This document shows, piece by piece, positions 10,187-21,526 of a DNA stretch of 64,000 nucleotides. Below the pieces are notes generated by a model. It saw only the letters and a list, made by a program, of their open reading frames with translations. It was not told the origin of the DNA and made no database searches. A program made the translations under genes and the position numbers. The DNA lies in contig NC_134095.1 in NCBI RefSeq assembly GCF_000715075.1, positions 53,874,419 through 53,938,418 of the forward strand, in the 5' to 3' direction. Numbering within the stretch: position 1 is the first letter of the stretch; every line of letters starts with the position of its first letter. This DNA comes from Nicotiana tabacum (Eukaryota > Streptophyta > Magnoliopsida > Solanales > Solanaceae).

Positions 10187-10724
10187 TGTGAGCACGTGAT
10201 TTTTGCCCTATATATGAATAATTCCCAAAATTCAAGCAAAATAATATTTCGTTATTTTTACAATTTTTTTGTGCACTTTGATATTATTTTCTGATAATGG
10301 TTGCCTTTTATTTGTGCATGTTAATTCATATAAAATACAAAAAATGCATTTTGCATTTAGAATACAAAATAGCTCACTTCCGCATTTTAATTGTTTTAAT
10401 CGTAAATTTGGCGTAAAATAGGTTTTAAATAGTTTTAGAATTTAATTAGTCTAGTTTTGAAATATATTAGGACTTTATTTTAATTGTTACAATTTTATAA
10501 AATCAGAAAAAATTACAAAATACAAATTGGATAAAAGAAATAAAAGAGAAAGAAAAAATAGAGTTTAAAAGGGGTCGCCTTTCAAAAGACCAATCTGGGC
10601 CATTTTTGATCCAATTCCCTTAGCCCAATATCCATTTCCACCGGCCAAACTACCCAGGCCCAATCCCTTACCCGGTCCTCCTCCCAGTCGGTGAAACGGC
10701 GTCGTTTCCCCAGCCCTCAATCAC

Positions 10725-10753
10725 GACCGTTGGATCTCATCAATCTAACGGTC
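10725..10753 (+). promoter_or_regulatory. Inverted repeat in LTR U3 (A)
   Basis: Arms GACCGTTGGAT and ATCTAACGGTC match at 10 of 11 positions across a 7-nt centre. An equivalent palindrome around TTGATC/GATCAA is present in the LTRs of B, C and D. Confidence 0.55.
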
Positions 10754-11980
10754 CGGATCTAACTAGGATGTTTGGTATATAAGTGTCTGAAACGCCCTCC
10801 CCACCCCATTTGTATCGTCTCCTTCACCCTCACAAACCCTAATCCACACCGCCCCCAAATCCCTCGCCGGCGGTGAACGTCAACTACACCAACGGTCACC
10901 CAATTAACACTATCAACTCCCCTCTTCCACCTCTTTCCAGTCCTGTATTTGCTTTTCCTCGAATCCGGCCAGAACTCGTCGAATATCAATTTTAATTTTT
11001 CGGTCAGTTCGCAAGTTTGTCCAAACCCGTCCAAAATCATACCACACAATCCCCAGACTTCCCTCAACCCAAATCCATGACTATATTCCTTCGAATCCTG
11101 GTGAAGTAGCTCGGATTTCAAATCTGAAAATTTTCGGTCAAAACCCTAACACAAAAACTTGTGATTTTGGACTGTACTATCCTTAACCATGTGTTTATTG
11201 TGAAAACACATGGTTAGGAATGTTACGAGTCAAAAATCTGGAAAGATTCGGATGATAGCAATCAGCCTAGATTTCTCATGCTTCAGTGAGCTTTCTTGTT
11301 TCCTTTTTACTTGCATAGTTACAGTTTTAGTTATAAGTTTTGATTTCATTAAGGTGTTCTGTTAATTTTACAATTTTGTTTTGTGTGTATTAGTATAGTT
11401 TAAATCTTCTTTGTTCCGTGCTCCTTGATCAGTAAAGTATCTTCACATTTGTAATTTAGATTGAGGTATGTGTCGTTTATTAGTTAATCACAATTTCAAT
11501 TGTAGAATCGACATAATTAATTAGTTTGGTTTCAGTACCATTTTTTTAATATTGACTGATCCTGCTTTTTTAAGTTGTCTAGGTTTGGGTGATTGAATAA
11601 TTGGGATTGGTTAGTTCAATTGGTTAATTTCTGACTTCTAATTAATCAGTCCTAGTTAGTTTTAATTAATTCAGGGGATTGGTTATAGCTGTTGAGAATA
11701 TAGGTAGAATCAGTAATTTGGAGAAGCTTTCAGGGGTAGTTTAGGCATGGAAAAGGGCAGTTTCTTTGGGAATAGTAATTTCAAAATAGGGGTAAGGGTA
11801 ACATAGGTATTTTAGGGGTAGAAGAGCGTCTTAGGGCCTTCTAGAAGGGTATTTTAGTGCAGATTTCAGCTAACTTAGGATATTAACTTGGGAAACAAGT
11901 CAAGAAATGAGGGACTAAACTGAAAATAGGGGAGGGACTAAAAAGAAAACCAAAAATCTGATTAACCCGTTTGGATCACC

Positions 11981-11990
11981 TATAAAAGGG
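11981..11990 (+). promoter_or_regulatory. Probable LTR TATA box (A)
   Basis: TATAAAAGGG is a near-consensus plant TATA box in the middle of the LTR, a position comparable to the TATA boxes of the B and C LTRs. Transcription would begin about 30 nt downstream. Confidence 0.5.
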
Positions 11991-12780
11991 CATCAAGTGC
12001 TTTGCGGAAGGGAGGATTTTTCAGCCCAAACATCCCCACCAAAAGCTTTCCTCCTTGCTTTCAATTTCAGCTAGCATTTCAATACTAAAAATAGTCCTAC
12101 TATTTCATTGAGTTGAAGGAAGTCTCGAGTGATTCATTAAATTTTTTATAGCTTTATTGATTTCTTTTTTTTTTAAGTCTGAAACAGTAGCTCTTCGTTG
12201 ATAAGCTAAAATGAATTGATCTTGGATTAAAATCTCGATTCCAAGTTTGTGGGTTTGTTGTCCGAATGAATTCTTTCTTCTAAGTTCACTGTGTACTGAT
12301 TCTGGGCTTGAGACTGTGATGTAACTGATAATTTTGTCAACTGATGACTGTTTTGTTGCTGTTGACTGACTCTTTCCTACTCCTATTCTGTTCACATCCA
12401 GGTATGCTCTCGAATTGTGATGGAGTTGAAGTTTGCTTGAATATGGAGAAACTTGTGAATATGAGTCAAATTGGAATAAACAAATCAGTTTTTTTAACCA
12501 CTGTGTAGTTTCTTTTATATTATTGATGTTTGAATCAGTTTGTTATGAAGATAAAACTATCTGTTTAGTTGCTAAGTATGGGATATCCATTTAGTTTTAG
12601 CAGGCCTGTGACACTTATGTGGACTGTTAATTGATTCGTGTTCTTCCAGGTTCATTTCAATTAGATTTAAGTCCAATAGATGTTTGGATTGTTGATTAAT
12701 GTATTGCGTTAATAATCATAGTTGAGATTGCTAATTGTTGTTGGGAAGTGTTACTGAAATCATGCACGTCAATACATTTA

Positions 12781-12826
12781 GTGGCGTGTTTGTAAGCTGG
12801 AGGTATCCCTGCCCAGGTTCGATCCT
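12781..12826 (+). other. Weak pol III A/B-box-like pair inside LTR A
   Basis: GGTTCGATCC (12816-12825) fits a B box and sits in a CCCAGG/CCTGGG stem. An imperfect A box may start at 12782. No full cloverleaf forms and the T loop is one nucleotide short. It may be a decayed tRNA-derived SINE fragment or chance. Confidence 0.2.
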
Positions 12827-13760
12827 GGGTCCTTGTCCAGCCTGCAAGGAGTCTCGAATTGGGCCTCCCTTTGATGGCCCAGCTTACGAGAAATTCCTTC
12901 AATAGGCCTTTGGGCATCACTCAAAGCCCCATTAAATGCTGGAATTAGTGAACAACGTTACTTGCGATATGTGGGCATCAGAATCCAATTGTGTCCAATT
13001 AAAATGTAAAAGCCCTCTTAATTTACTAATTAACTAGATCTATTGATTATTGGAGACGAGCCATAGTAGATCACAAATAGTTTCTTTAGTTTAAATACCC
13101 TTAAATAACAAAGTGAGACGAGCCTTGCCAAATAAAACTACAAAATTGCGGGGCCCTCAATAATTAATTGTCGAAATAATTAGAATTTGGGAGGGCCGTT
13201 TAGCGAACTTCATGGCCTTTCCCCAAGATAATACTACGTTAGCATCTTTAGGCACGATTTAATTAAATTACTTTCTTAAACTCGGGTGCACATTGATGCG
13301 ACCCAAATCCAAATCTCGACGAAGTAGAAATGTGTTGACAACCACGGGTGTTTTGATTGCGACGTGGTTCGAAACACATTTTCACGACGTCGCAATTCTC
13401 TTTAAAAAATAAATAATGATAAAAAGCGGTTTCACAAGTAAAAGGCACATAAGCTAGCATGTATTAAGATCAGATAAAATTAAATACAATAGTTAAGCGA
13501 CCGTGCTAGAACCACGGAACTCGGGAATGCCTAACCCCTTCTCCCGGGTTAAAAGAATTCCTTATTCGGATTTCTGGTTCGCATACTGTAACAGAGTCAT
13601 ATTTTTCCTCGGTTCGGGGTTCAACCGGTGACTTGGGACACCATCAATCTCCCAAGTGGCGACTCTGAATAATTAATAATTAAATCCCGTTCCGATTGTC
13701 CTTTAATTGGAAAAACTCCTTTACTCCCTTACCGGTGTAGGTGTAAAAAGGGAGGTGTGA

Positions 13761-13983
13761 AATTACCATTTAAGACTTGCACGCAAAATTTGGTATCAAT
13801 CCGTGTAGTGTAAGTGTGTTTCGTCGTATTGGAAGTAAATTGAAGAACTTGAAGTTCATTAGTTGGATTCAATTGGTTTTAGGGGGTGATTCTTAGATTT
13901 AGCCTAGTTTGGGGAATTCTGAAGGTTCGAGCGAATCTGTTTTATGATTTCAAAATTGTCGATATGTTTGGGCGGGGCCCGGG
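13761..13983. other. Unassigned 220 bp between elements A and B
   Basis: No ORF, repeat or homology to the other elements is visible. It may be the pre-insertion host sequence into which B landed. The last five bases before B's LTR are ccggg, the expected target-site duplicate; its partner would lie beyond the right edge of the window. Confidence 0.4.
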
Positions 13984-14799
13984 TGTCGCGCCCCCTTTTT
14001 TCCTCTGCGGAGTAAGTCCGAGTTTCGACATTCATTGGGGGTAATAACTTAGTTCCTTTTGGGAATTGGGTATTTGAATAGTCTCCACCTAACATGTTAT
14101 AGTGCATTAGGGCACCTAGAATGATTAACTCTTGGATTGGTTTGCATTACTAGAGATTAGGGTAAAGGCTCGAAATGACCTCGAGGGAAAGGTGTTAGGC
14201 ACCCCTCTTGGTCCACAACTGTGGGTTCCGACTGAACTTATTTATGAATTAGTCCATTAACAAATAAATAGTTAAATCAAATACTTTGCAAGTAAAGTAC
14301 GTTGGACGTTTTATAACTCAAATAACAAGGCAAAGATTTTGAAAAAGTTGTATACATATAAAACAAAGTTTAAACTAAAAGAATTTTGGAAAAAGGGGAA
14401 GTACCAAGTTGGTTAGCCTATAGGATCACCCTACACAATGTCCGCTAAACACTCCTCAATAAGGGGCTACACGTAACATTAGTGCGTAGTCATCATATCC
14501 CATATATACCCTTCCTACCCCCTTAGTGGTTATTAATGCGAGTATTGGTTAGCTATCTCTATTGCGTGCTGTTACCCGTCCCTTCTTAATTGTCCTGGAG
14601 GAAATTTAGGACCTCTACCTATAGGTAGTTCTAGACAGACCCCTAAGGTTTAAAGGAGAAAATACTAAGGTGACAAGCAAGAAAAAATAGGACCTTAGCA
14701 CATAAGGCAGAAAGAAGTAATTAGAGGCTCAAGTTTACCTCCACAAACAATGCACATAAGCAGCACTACTCAAACACAAAAAAGGGCCTTTTGTTAAAT

Positions 14800-15500
14800 A
14801 ATATCCTAAGACAAGATGTCTAAGTGAATATCAAGACACAGAAGATAAGCAGTTTATTTTTAAAACTCAGAAGTAATGACCCTATCAATTTGCCTACTGA
14901 TTTTTTAAGCCTGTTAAAAATCATAACGACATCAAGTAACAGAAACAGTTTCAGAGTTATAGGATTTGGAAACGCCCTATAGGCTTGCCTACACGCGGAA
15001 TAATGATAACTATGTTTTATATAGTAAAACAGGGGGAAGATTTTAAAACTGACTCTTAAGTCCCTATAGGCATGCTATCTAGTGATGGATTAGGGCAGTA
15101 TTTGAAAGAATTCATTTTAGGAAAACAAACCACTAATTAGACTAGTTTCGAAGCAAACTACTCAAGAACTGGATTGACTTATTTAAACTAAACTGATTTT
15201 AGATCTAGGCAGAGTTTCTGATGTTGTTTCCTATATGCATGACATCTAATTGTTTAAAAGCTAACGTTAGAAACTTGTAGGCATGATAACAAATGAAAAT
15301 ACATGTAAATGCTCATTATAACAGAAGTTGAACTAGATCATATCATATAGGCATGGTATCTACTTATGAAGTTGATTTTAAGACCTATAAACATGATTTC
15401 TATTATTAGAACCACTTGAAACCTATAGGCATGGTGTCTAACATGGTAAGGCAAACATAGCAACTATAGTATCCTATAGGCATGGTTTCTACCCATATTA
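14800..15500 (-). repeat. Scattered ~20-nt CCTATAGGCATG motif repeats in LTR
   Basis: About eight degenerate copies of CCTATAGGCATG followed by a TCTA tail occur every 40-170 nt (for example near 15062, 15229, 15345, 15422 and 15472). On the sense strand each reads ACCATGCC followed by TATAGG, putting repeated AUGs into the transcribed leader. C's LTR has diverged versions. Confidence 0.6.
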
Positions 15501-16507
15501 CCCCACAAATACGTAACTAACCACCCTTTTTCACTAGTTGCCTCAATATTCATTTACAAATTATTACAAACCAAATGAATGAATTACATAAATAGATAAA
15601 AAAAAAAGCTACACTATAGGGAGCCTGAAGCATGCCCAAGTGATTTCCAAAACCTCAAATAGCCTCAAATGACTGTTTTATAGATATATCATTATCTAGG
15701 TGCGTCAGAGTTCCCTAAGGATCTCAAGGATCCCGGGCAGTGCTCACACCTAGACTTGGTAACCAAATTGAGTAAGTGCAGTGTGGAAGGGCCATCCTCA
15801 GTGTGCTAGAGTTCAGAGGGTTCTCAAGAGGATTCCAAGGCAGTACACACACTGGAGGAGGAAAAATATAGTGACTTAGGAGTAGAGTGAAGGTGCTTTC
15901 CATAGTTTGAAAAAGGTTTCAATAGGAAAACAGTATTAAAAGAGATTTGCTTGAAATAGTTTTGTAAGAAAACACATAGGGAGTTATTAAATAAGACAAT
16001 CTAAAAAAAAGGGTAAGGTGGCTAACAATCAATCAAACCAAATACAGAACCAGAAGAAGCACTTCAATACATGGAGTCAAACAGGTGCACACATCTACTT
16101 AGGGTAATGGGGATTTGGGGTAAGCATAGGGCACATAGTAAGAATCAAATGAGCCTAAAAGGGGTCAAGGCTTTTAAAATATAGCATGAACTGTAGAGTT
16201 AATACAGAACCAATAGACTTAGGATAGCCAATTACTTCATACAAGAAGGTGCATGTCAGGGATCAGAAAAACATAATCACATTGGGACATACTAGAAGGG
16301 GATCCTAAGGGGGTATATAGCATGAAGTAAACAAGACAGTAAAATAGACATGCTAATTACAGGTTGAACAACAAAACCATAGATATAAGCATATTAGAAA
16401 CATGACAAATTGAAGTAATAGGAGAAGCATATTGTTTTTGGGACTTGAATTAAAATTGGAACATACCAGTAAGGGGATAGTAAACACAAAGTGAAAGAGA
16501 ACCCAGT

Positions 16508-16536
16508 AGTCAGCCTTGGCTTGCAGCCGACTGACT
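16508..16536 (-). promoter_or_regulatory. Conserved leader hairpin in LTR (B)
   Basis: On the sense strand AGTCAG pairs with CTGACT around an inner GGCT-GCA-AGCC stem. It lies about 100 nt downstream of the TATA box. In C the outer stem is GTCTAG/CTAGAC, a compensatory change, with the inner stem kept. Confidence 0.55.
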
Positions 16537-16635
16537 TTAGACAGTAGTAAGTGACACAAAAGAGAGTAGAGAGCTTTTTAGTGTGAAAGAGAGAGTTTTT
16601 GAACCAATGTTCGTGTGTTTGTGTTAATGAGAGAG

Positions 16636-16648
16636 TGTATATATATAG
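16636..16648 (-). promoter_or_regulatory. LTR TATA box (B 3' LTR)
   Basis: The sense strand reads CTATATATATACAC, followed by a C/T-rich start region. The same position in C reads CTATAAATACC. A functional promoter is inferred from position and conservation. Confidence 0.55.
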
Positions 16649-17983
16649 TAGTTCGAAATTAGGCAAAATAAGGAAAGAATCGCAGTAGTATGATAATTAT
16701 GGAACCAATACTAATCAGAATCAAATCAATGCAAGTACTCCTTTAATTTAGAGGTAATCAACCAATAGTAATGGGCAGAAAATGTTTAAGGAAATAAATC
16801 AAGTAGGGCATCAGGTAAAAAATAGACAATTAGGGGTAAGTACATAAGGGTTCAATTAAGGAAACAGCTAGTGAAGAATTAGTAGAATACTTGGTTAACA
16901 AAATAAGGTAAGAAAACAAAATAAAGTTGCAGAATATGGAAATAATCGAAAATCAGCATATAGTAAATAAGTGAATCAAGGACTCGAAATTACTGATTTA
17001 AGGAGAGTAACATGGGTTCCCATGAATAAGAAAATAAACCAAGTTTAAATAGGAGAATCGAAGATCTAAAGGGAAGTTTTCAAATCCGGCCAAGAAACAG
17101 ATAGCTTAGAGTCAATCAAAGAGAGAGTCATGAGTAAATATTTTAGCATATAAATAGAGTGAGATAGGAGTAACCAAACATAGCAAGAAAAGAGGAAAGT
17201 ATTGACCAGTCAAGATGAACCCTAGCATATAGAGTTGATGTAAGTTAGGCATAGAAACTCACTAGAAACATATTCGAGGATAGTCACAGAAACTCAAACA
17301 AGAACAGGCCAGTCACAAAATCAAACGAAGAAGCCTAGAAAAATTAGGGCTTTCAACATAGACGAGTTAAATATTTGATAAACTCATAGAATTAGTTAAA
17401 ATAATGCAAGAAGTAGAAGTTTAAATACAAAGAATCAGTTAAAAAAAATTAAAAGAAGTTCTGAAACCCTAATTTTTAGAAAAAGGTGAAAAACACTTGA
17501 AATCAATGATTCTTATAAACGAGTTCCAAGGATAGTGTAAAACATTAAAGAAACAAACTCAAATCATCCTAGATCTGTACAGATCTAAGAGATATAGGAA
17601 GCAATTAGGGTTTTAGAAGAAATCCATATAGAGATGAAAGAACCTGTCTAGAATCCCAAGGATCATAACAAATACAACATGATTTTGCTCGAAATCACAC
17701 TGGAGTAGCCAAGAACAGACAAGTGACGAACCTTAGATGCAAGTCGGCGTGGCCCTAGGCCCTTGAAGACCTTAGAGAAGGCAGACATGGCATGAGAAAA
17801 GTCATTGGAGGCTTACGAGTCGATGAGAGATCATCGGAGAAGATCGAAGAAGAGAGATCGACGGTTGAAGGGATAGGGTTTGAGGGTAAGGAGAGGAGAT
17901 GAGAGAATATAGAGGTGGCGGGTTTGGGAGAATGAGTTAGGGTTAGGGGTCGTTTAGAGTTAAAAAAGGCAAGAGTTAATACG

Positions 17984-18009
17984 GGTCATTGATCTATCAG
18001 ATCAACGAT
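17984..18009 (-). promoter_or_regulatory. U3 palindrome (B 3' LTR)
   Basis: TCATTGATC and GATCAACGA around a 5-nt centre; slightly decayed relative to the perfect copy at 54563-54589. Confidence 0.5.
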
Positions 18010-19267
18010 CATGATTTAATTGGTTCTGGGTTGGGTAGGCGGGTTTAGGGTTTGGGCAGGCTAATTCGATTAGGAATTGGGTTGGGGTTGGGTTAAAATT
18101 GAGTCTAAAATTGAAATGTAATCTGGCTATATTTTAAATAGCCAATTTACCAATTTATCCATATATAATTTGTAATAAATAGTAAATAATTTCTATAAAA
18201 TAATTTCATGTACTAAAATGATTTAAAATAGATATTCAACATTTTAAAAATATAGAAGGTCGTTTTGTGCATGTAAAACGTAATTGTACCCTAATAAGGC
18301 TAGTATTGCAATTATATGTAAATTGACTTTAAAAATACAAAATGCAATTATAAAAATGCACAAAAATATTTTAACTGTATTTTGGTATAAATATAGGATT
18401 TAGATGACTAAATTATCACAACAATAATTTGAGGGATAATTGTTGGGGATTTTATGAGTAAAAGGGAAGGAAATAAATTAATTTAAAATCTTTAAAATTA
18501 TAGAAACATTATGAAAGCCTTTTGCTTTCTTATACATGCATATATATACTATTTTGAAAGTATTTATGCTTACTAAAAATATATAGAAAAAAATTGGGTA
18601 TCAATAGCTACCCCTCTTTACCCGGGAAGGATGATAGAGTTTTCGGGTAAAGAAATGATGGCCAATTTTGACTGGCCGGATGTTTTGGAATCATTGCAAG
18701 AACGGACACGAGGTGCCGATGTGGCTATGGTGGGCAGTTTAAAGCTCGGGGCAGTTAAAGAACTGGAGCTAGCTCGCTCATGCTAGGGTAGCGGTTGCGG
18801 ATAAAAGATGCTACAAACATGTATTTGTGAAAATTTAAACATGATGCAAATTCTCTTTGGATCATGAAGGTTGTCTTCGGATGGTTCAAGATGACGTCCT
18901 CAGACCATGACATCTTGGTCCATGAATTGTTCAGTGAGGGATTCGCAGGCCATGAAATAATGTTCTCGGGCCATGAAGATGGTGCCCCCAACCATGACGC
19001 CTTTGAATAATGATATGCAAATTTGAGAGATCCTCAGGCCATGGCATAGTGTCTTCCGGCTATGAGGATGATGCCTTTAGACTATGACTCCTTCGGATAG
19101 ATTGGCGATATTTCAACCCATGATATGCAGTAACGATGTTAACAAGACAAGGCTTGGTCTTGTGAAATGGAGGGCAGAGCTTAGCCCGATAGAAGAGCAA
19201 ATAGATAGTACTAGAAATAGAGCAAAATTTGTGCGAAAAGGGACAATGCTTAGTTCCATTCGAATGG

Positions 19268-20002
19268 GAGGGAGGCAAGGATTAGCCTCATGCAAGTAGG
19301 ATTCAAGGGATAGACTCATGCAAATAAAGAGTCAGGGATTAGACTCATGCAAGTATGGAGGCAGGGATTAGCCTTATGGAGTCAAGGATTAGCCTCACGC
19401 AAATAGGGAGTTAGGGATTAGACTCATGCAAGTATGGAGTCAAGGATTAGGCTCATGCAAATAGGGAGGTAGGGATTAGCCTCATACACGTATGGAGTCA
19501 GGGATTAGACTTATGCAAATAAGGAGTTAGGGATTAGACTCATGCAAGTATGGAGTCAGGGATTAGACTCATGCATATAGGGAGTCAGGGATTAGACTCA
19601 TGCAAGTATGGAGTCAGGGATTGGACTCATGCAAATAGTGAGTCAGGGATTAGACTCATGCAAGTATGGAGTCAGGGATTGGACTCATGCAAATGGGGAG
19701 TAGGGATTAGCGTCATGTAGCTATGGAGTCAGGGATTAGACTCATGCAAATAGGGAGGCAGGGATTAGCCTCATGCAAATATAGAGTCAGGGATTAGTCT
19801 CATGCAAATAGGGAGTCAGGGATTAGACTCCTGCAAGTATGGAGTCAAGGATTAGACACATGCAAATAGGGAGGCAGGGATTAGCCTTATGCACGTATGG
19901 AGTCAAGGATTAGACTCATGCAAATATGGAGGCAGAGATTAGCCTTAGGGAATCAAGGATTAGACTCATGCAAATAGGGAGGCAGGGATTAGCCTCATGC
20001 AA
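19268..20002 (-). repeat. 3' UTR tandem array of 29-nt units (B), ~25 copies
   Basis: On the plus strand the unit reads GAGTC-AGGGATTA-GACTC plus ATGCAAATAGG or ATGCAAGTATG, the two tails often alternating to give a 58-nt period. A second class reads GAGGC-AGGGATTA-GCCTC. Arms usually match within a unit, so most units can form a 5-bp stem with an 8-nt loop. D carries a homologous array. Confidence 0.85.
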
Positions 20003-21240
20003 GAGCAAGTAGCAAATGAGAGTAGTATATGTCTTAGCTGGAGATGTATTAGGTGTCCGGTGGCTGGATGGATAGTGAATTTTCTTTGTGTATATATGTT
20101 TGTGAGCACTATCGTTACGTCAAATGTACCTGCATTTAAAGAAAAGTTGTAAGTTTTTTGAGGGGGAGGTTGGTTCGTGCTTCTGTCCGCTGGCCTTGCT
20201 TTGCTCCACCCTGGAATCCCCTTTCGAGTTCCCCTAGGTAACACTTGACTGTTATGGAAATAGAGCTTTCGAAAATATGCAATTATTGATAAAAATATTA
20301 TTGTTTTAGAACGTATTGATATATCAAGTAATTATGATGGACTAGTGACTGTAACACATCTCAAAGGTATTGCAGCTCTCTTATAGAATTTTGAGAGTCC
20401 TCCTAAAAATTCAACCTCAGTTTGGTAGGTGATTTTTGACCATTGGTGGATGATAGACCTTGCTGAACCTTCTTCGGAATTTTGAGAATCCTTCTCAAAA
20501 TTCTGCCCCAGTTTCTTAACCGATTCCTGACCGTCTGACATGCGATGGCGTTGGCCGGACTTGCTTCGGAATTTTGAGTGTCCTCCTCAAAATCCTGCCC
20601 CAGTTTCTGATCTTGGGGGGAAATGAAAATTTTATTATGATATGACCGAACCCATAAGGCTGCCTACATATCCTCTCTTAAATGGGAATCAGGTCATGTC
20701 ACGACCCAAACTGGGGGTCATGACTAGCACCCGGGCCATACTTGCTGAGCACCAACGTACATTTTATCTAACCTTCCTTACTATCTTTAAGGGCCGATGA
20801 GTTCCCTATAAATGGTAGACATGGGTCAAGAACAACTAACAATGAAAGGTAATGACAGGAACATACATAACATAGGATGACAAGACTATCAAGAAACAAT
20901 ATATAAGGTATGAACTACCATGCTGCCATAAAAGGCTATACAACCAAAATCAGCCAACAAGGCATACCAAACTATACATGAGTCGACACCTGTTTATGAG
21001 CCTCTAAAGGAACATAAAAGTTGTAACATTGCCAAAACAGGGCCCCAACATACCCATAATATCTATAACAAAAATGCATACAAAGACCACGGCAAGTCCG
21101 GAGGAGGGATCTCGCGAATAACCGCTGAACTAGGCAGTCTACTATGGTGGGGGAACTGCGTCTACCTGTCTATCAAGACCTACAGCACGACATGCAACGT
21201 CCACAAATAAAAAGGACGTCAGTACAAATAAAGTACTGAG

Positions 21241-21479
21241 TATGCAAGGCAGGTAAGCATAAGTATAAATAGTAATGTAATTAAGGATAGAGAATATACA
21301 ACCTATAACATCTGGTACCTCTGAGGGCTACTGACATGAAATGCATGATACATACATATACATATATGCAAGGCAGGTAAGCATAAGTATAAATAGTAAT
21401 GTAATTAAGGATAGAGAATATACAACCTGTAACATCTGGTACCTCTGAGGGCTACTGACATGAAATGCATGATACATAC

Positions 21480-21488
<9 letters not shown>
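21241..21488. repeat. 124-bp tandem duplication in the solo LTR
   Basis: The segment starting TATGCAAGGCAGG at 21241 recurs at 21365 with almost no differences, implying a recent duplication. Confidence 0.85.

Positions 21489-21522
<34 letters not shown>
21482..21522. repeat. (TA)n microsatellite
   Basis: About 40 nt of alternating T and A directly after the second copy of the 124-bp duplication. Confidence 0.9.

Positions 21523-21526
<4 letters not shown>

Larger units (their letters stand above)
1..13760 (+). mobile_element. Element A: Ogre/Tat-type Ty3/gypsy LTR retrotransposon, 5' part outside window
   Basis: Coding order on the plus strand is gag, protease, G-patch, intron, reverse transcriptase, RNase H, archaeal-type RNase H, integrase, then a 3.4 kb 3' UTR, a polypurine tract and one LTR starting TGTGAGCACG. 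The second RNase H and the protease-RT intron are hallmarks of the Tat/Ogre branch. The left end, including the 5' LTR, leader and gag N-terminus, is outside the window, so TSDs and insertion age cannot be tested. Coding damage is light compared with the other copies (about two frameshifts and three premature stops), which suggests a fairly young copy. The right end near 13760 is estimated from the terminal GGAGGTGTGA-type sequence of this LTR class and is uncertain by some tens of bases. Confidence 0.85.
10187..13760 (+). repeat. 3' LTR of element A (~3.6 kb)
   Basis: It starts TGTGAGCACG directly after the PPT. The AT-rich U3 holds the near-palindrome GAAACG-GCGT-CGTTTC (10693-10708) and an inverted repeat at 10725-10753. 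TATA-like boxes lie at 10776-10783 and, better, at 11981-11989. The downstream half resembles Ogre R/U5 sequence (GGGCCGTTTAGCGAAC-type text near 13195). The end is placed at the GGAGGTGTGA near 13760; the 3' CA is not clear. ORFs within it are short and unrelated to known proteins. Confidence 0.65.
13984..18606 (-). repeat. 3' LTR of element B (4.62 kb)
   Basis: On the plus strand it starts TGTCGCGCCCCC and ends GGTATCAATA, next to the polypurine tract. Homology to 50633-55175 holds along its whole length. The inner terminal base is changed: the related LTRs end CAACA here. It holds a TATA box, a leader hairpin, repeated CCTATAGGCATG motifs and a U3 palindrome. No credible ORF. Confidence 0.85.

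Noticed and set aside
10759..11121. 120-codon minus-strand ORF in LTR A
   Set aside because: No recognisable domain; it lies in the GC-richer U3/leader part of the LTR and has no counterpart in other copies.
12781..12826. tRNA gene
   Set aside because: Only a B-box-like T arm is seen; no acceptor stem or anticodon arm forms.
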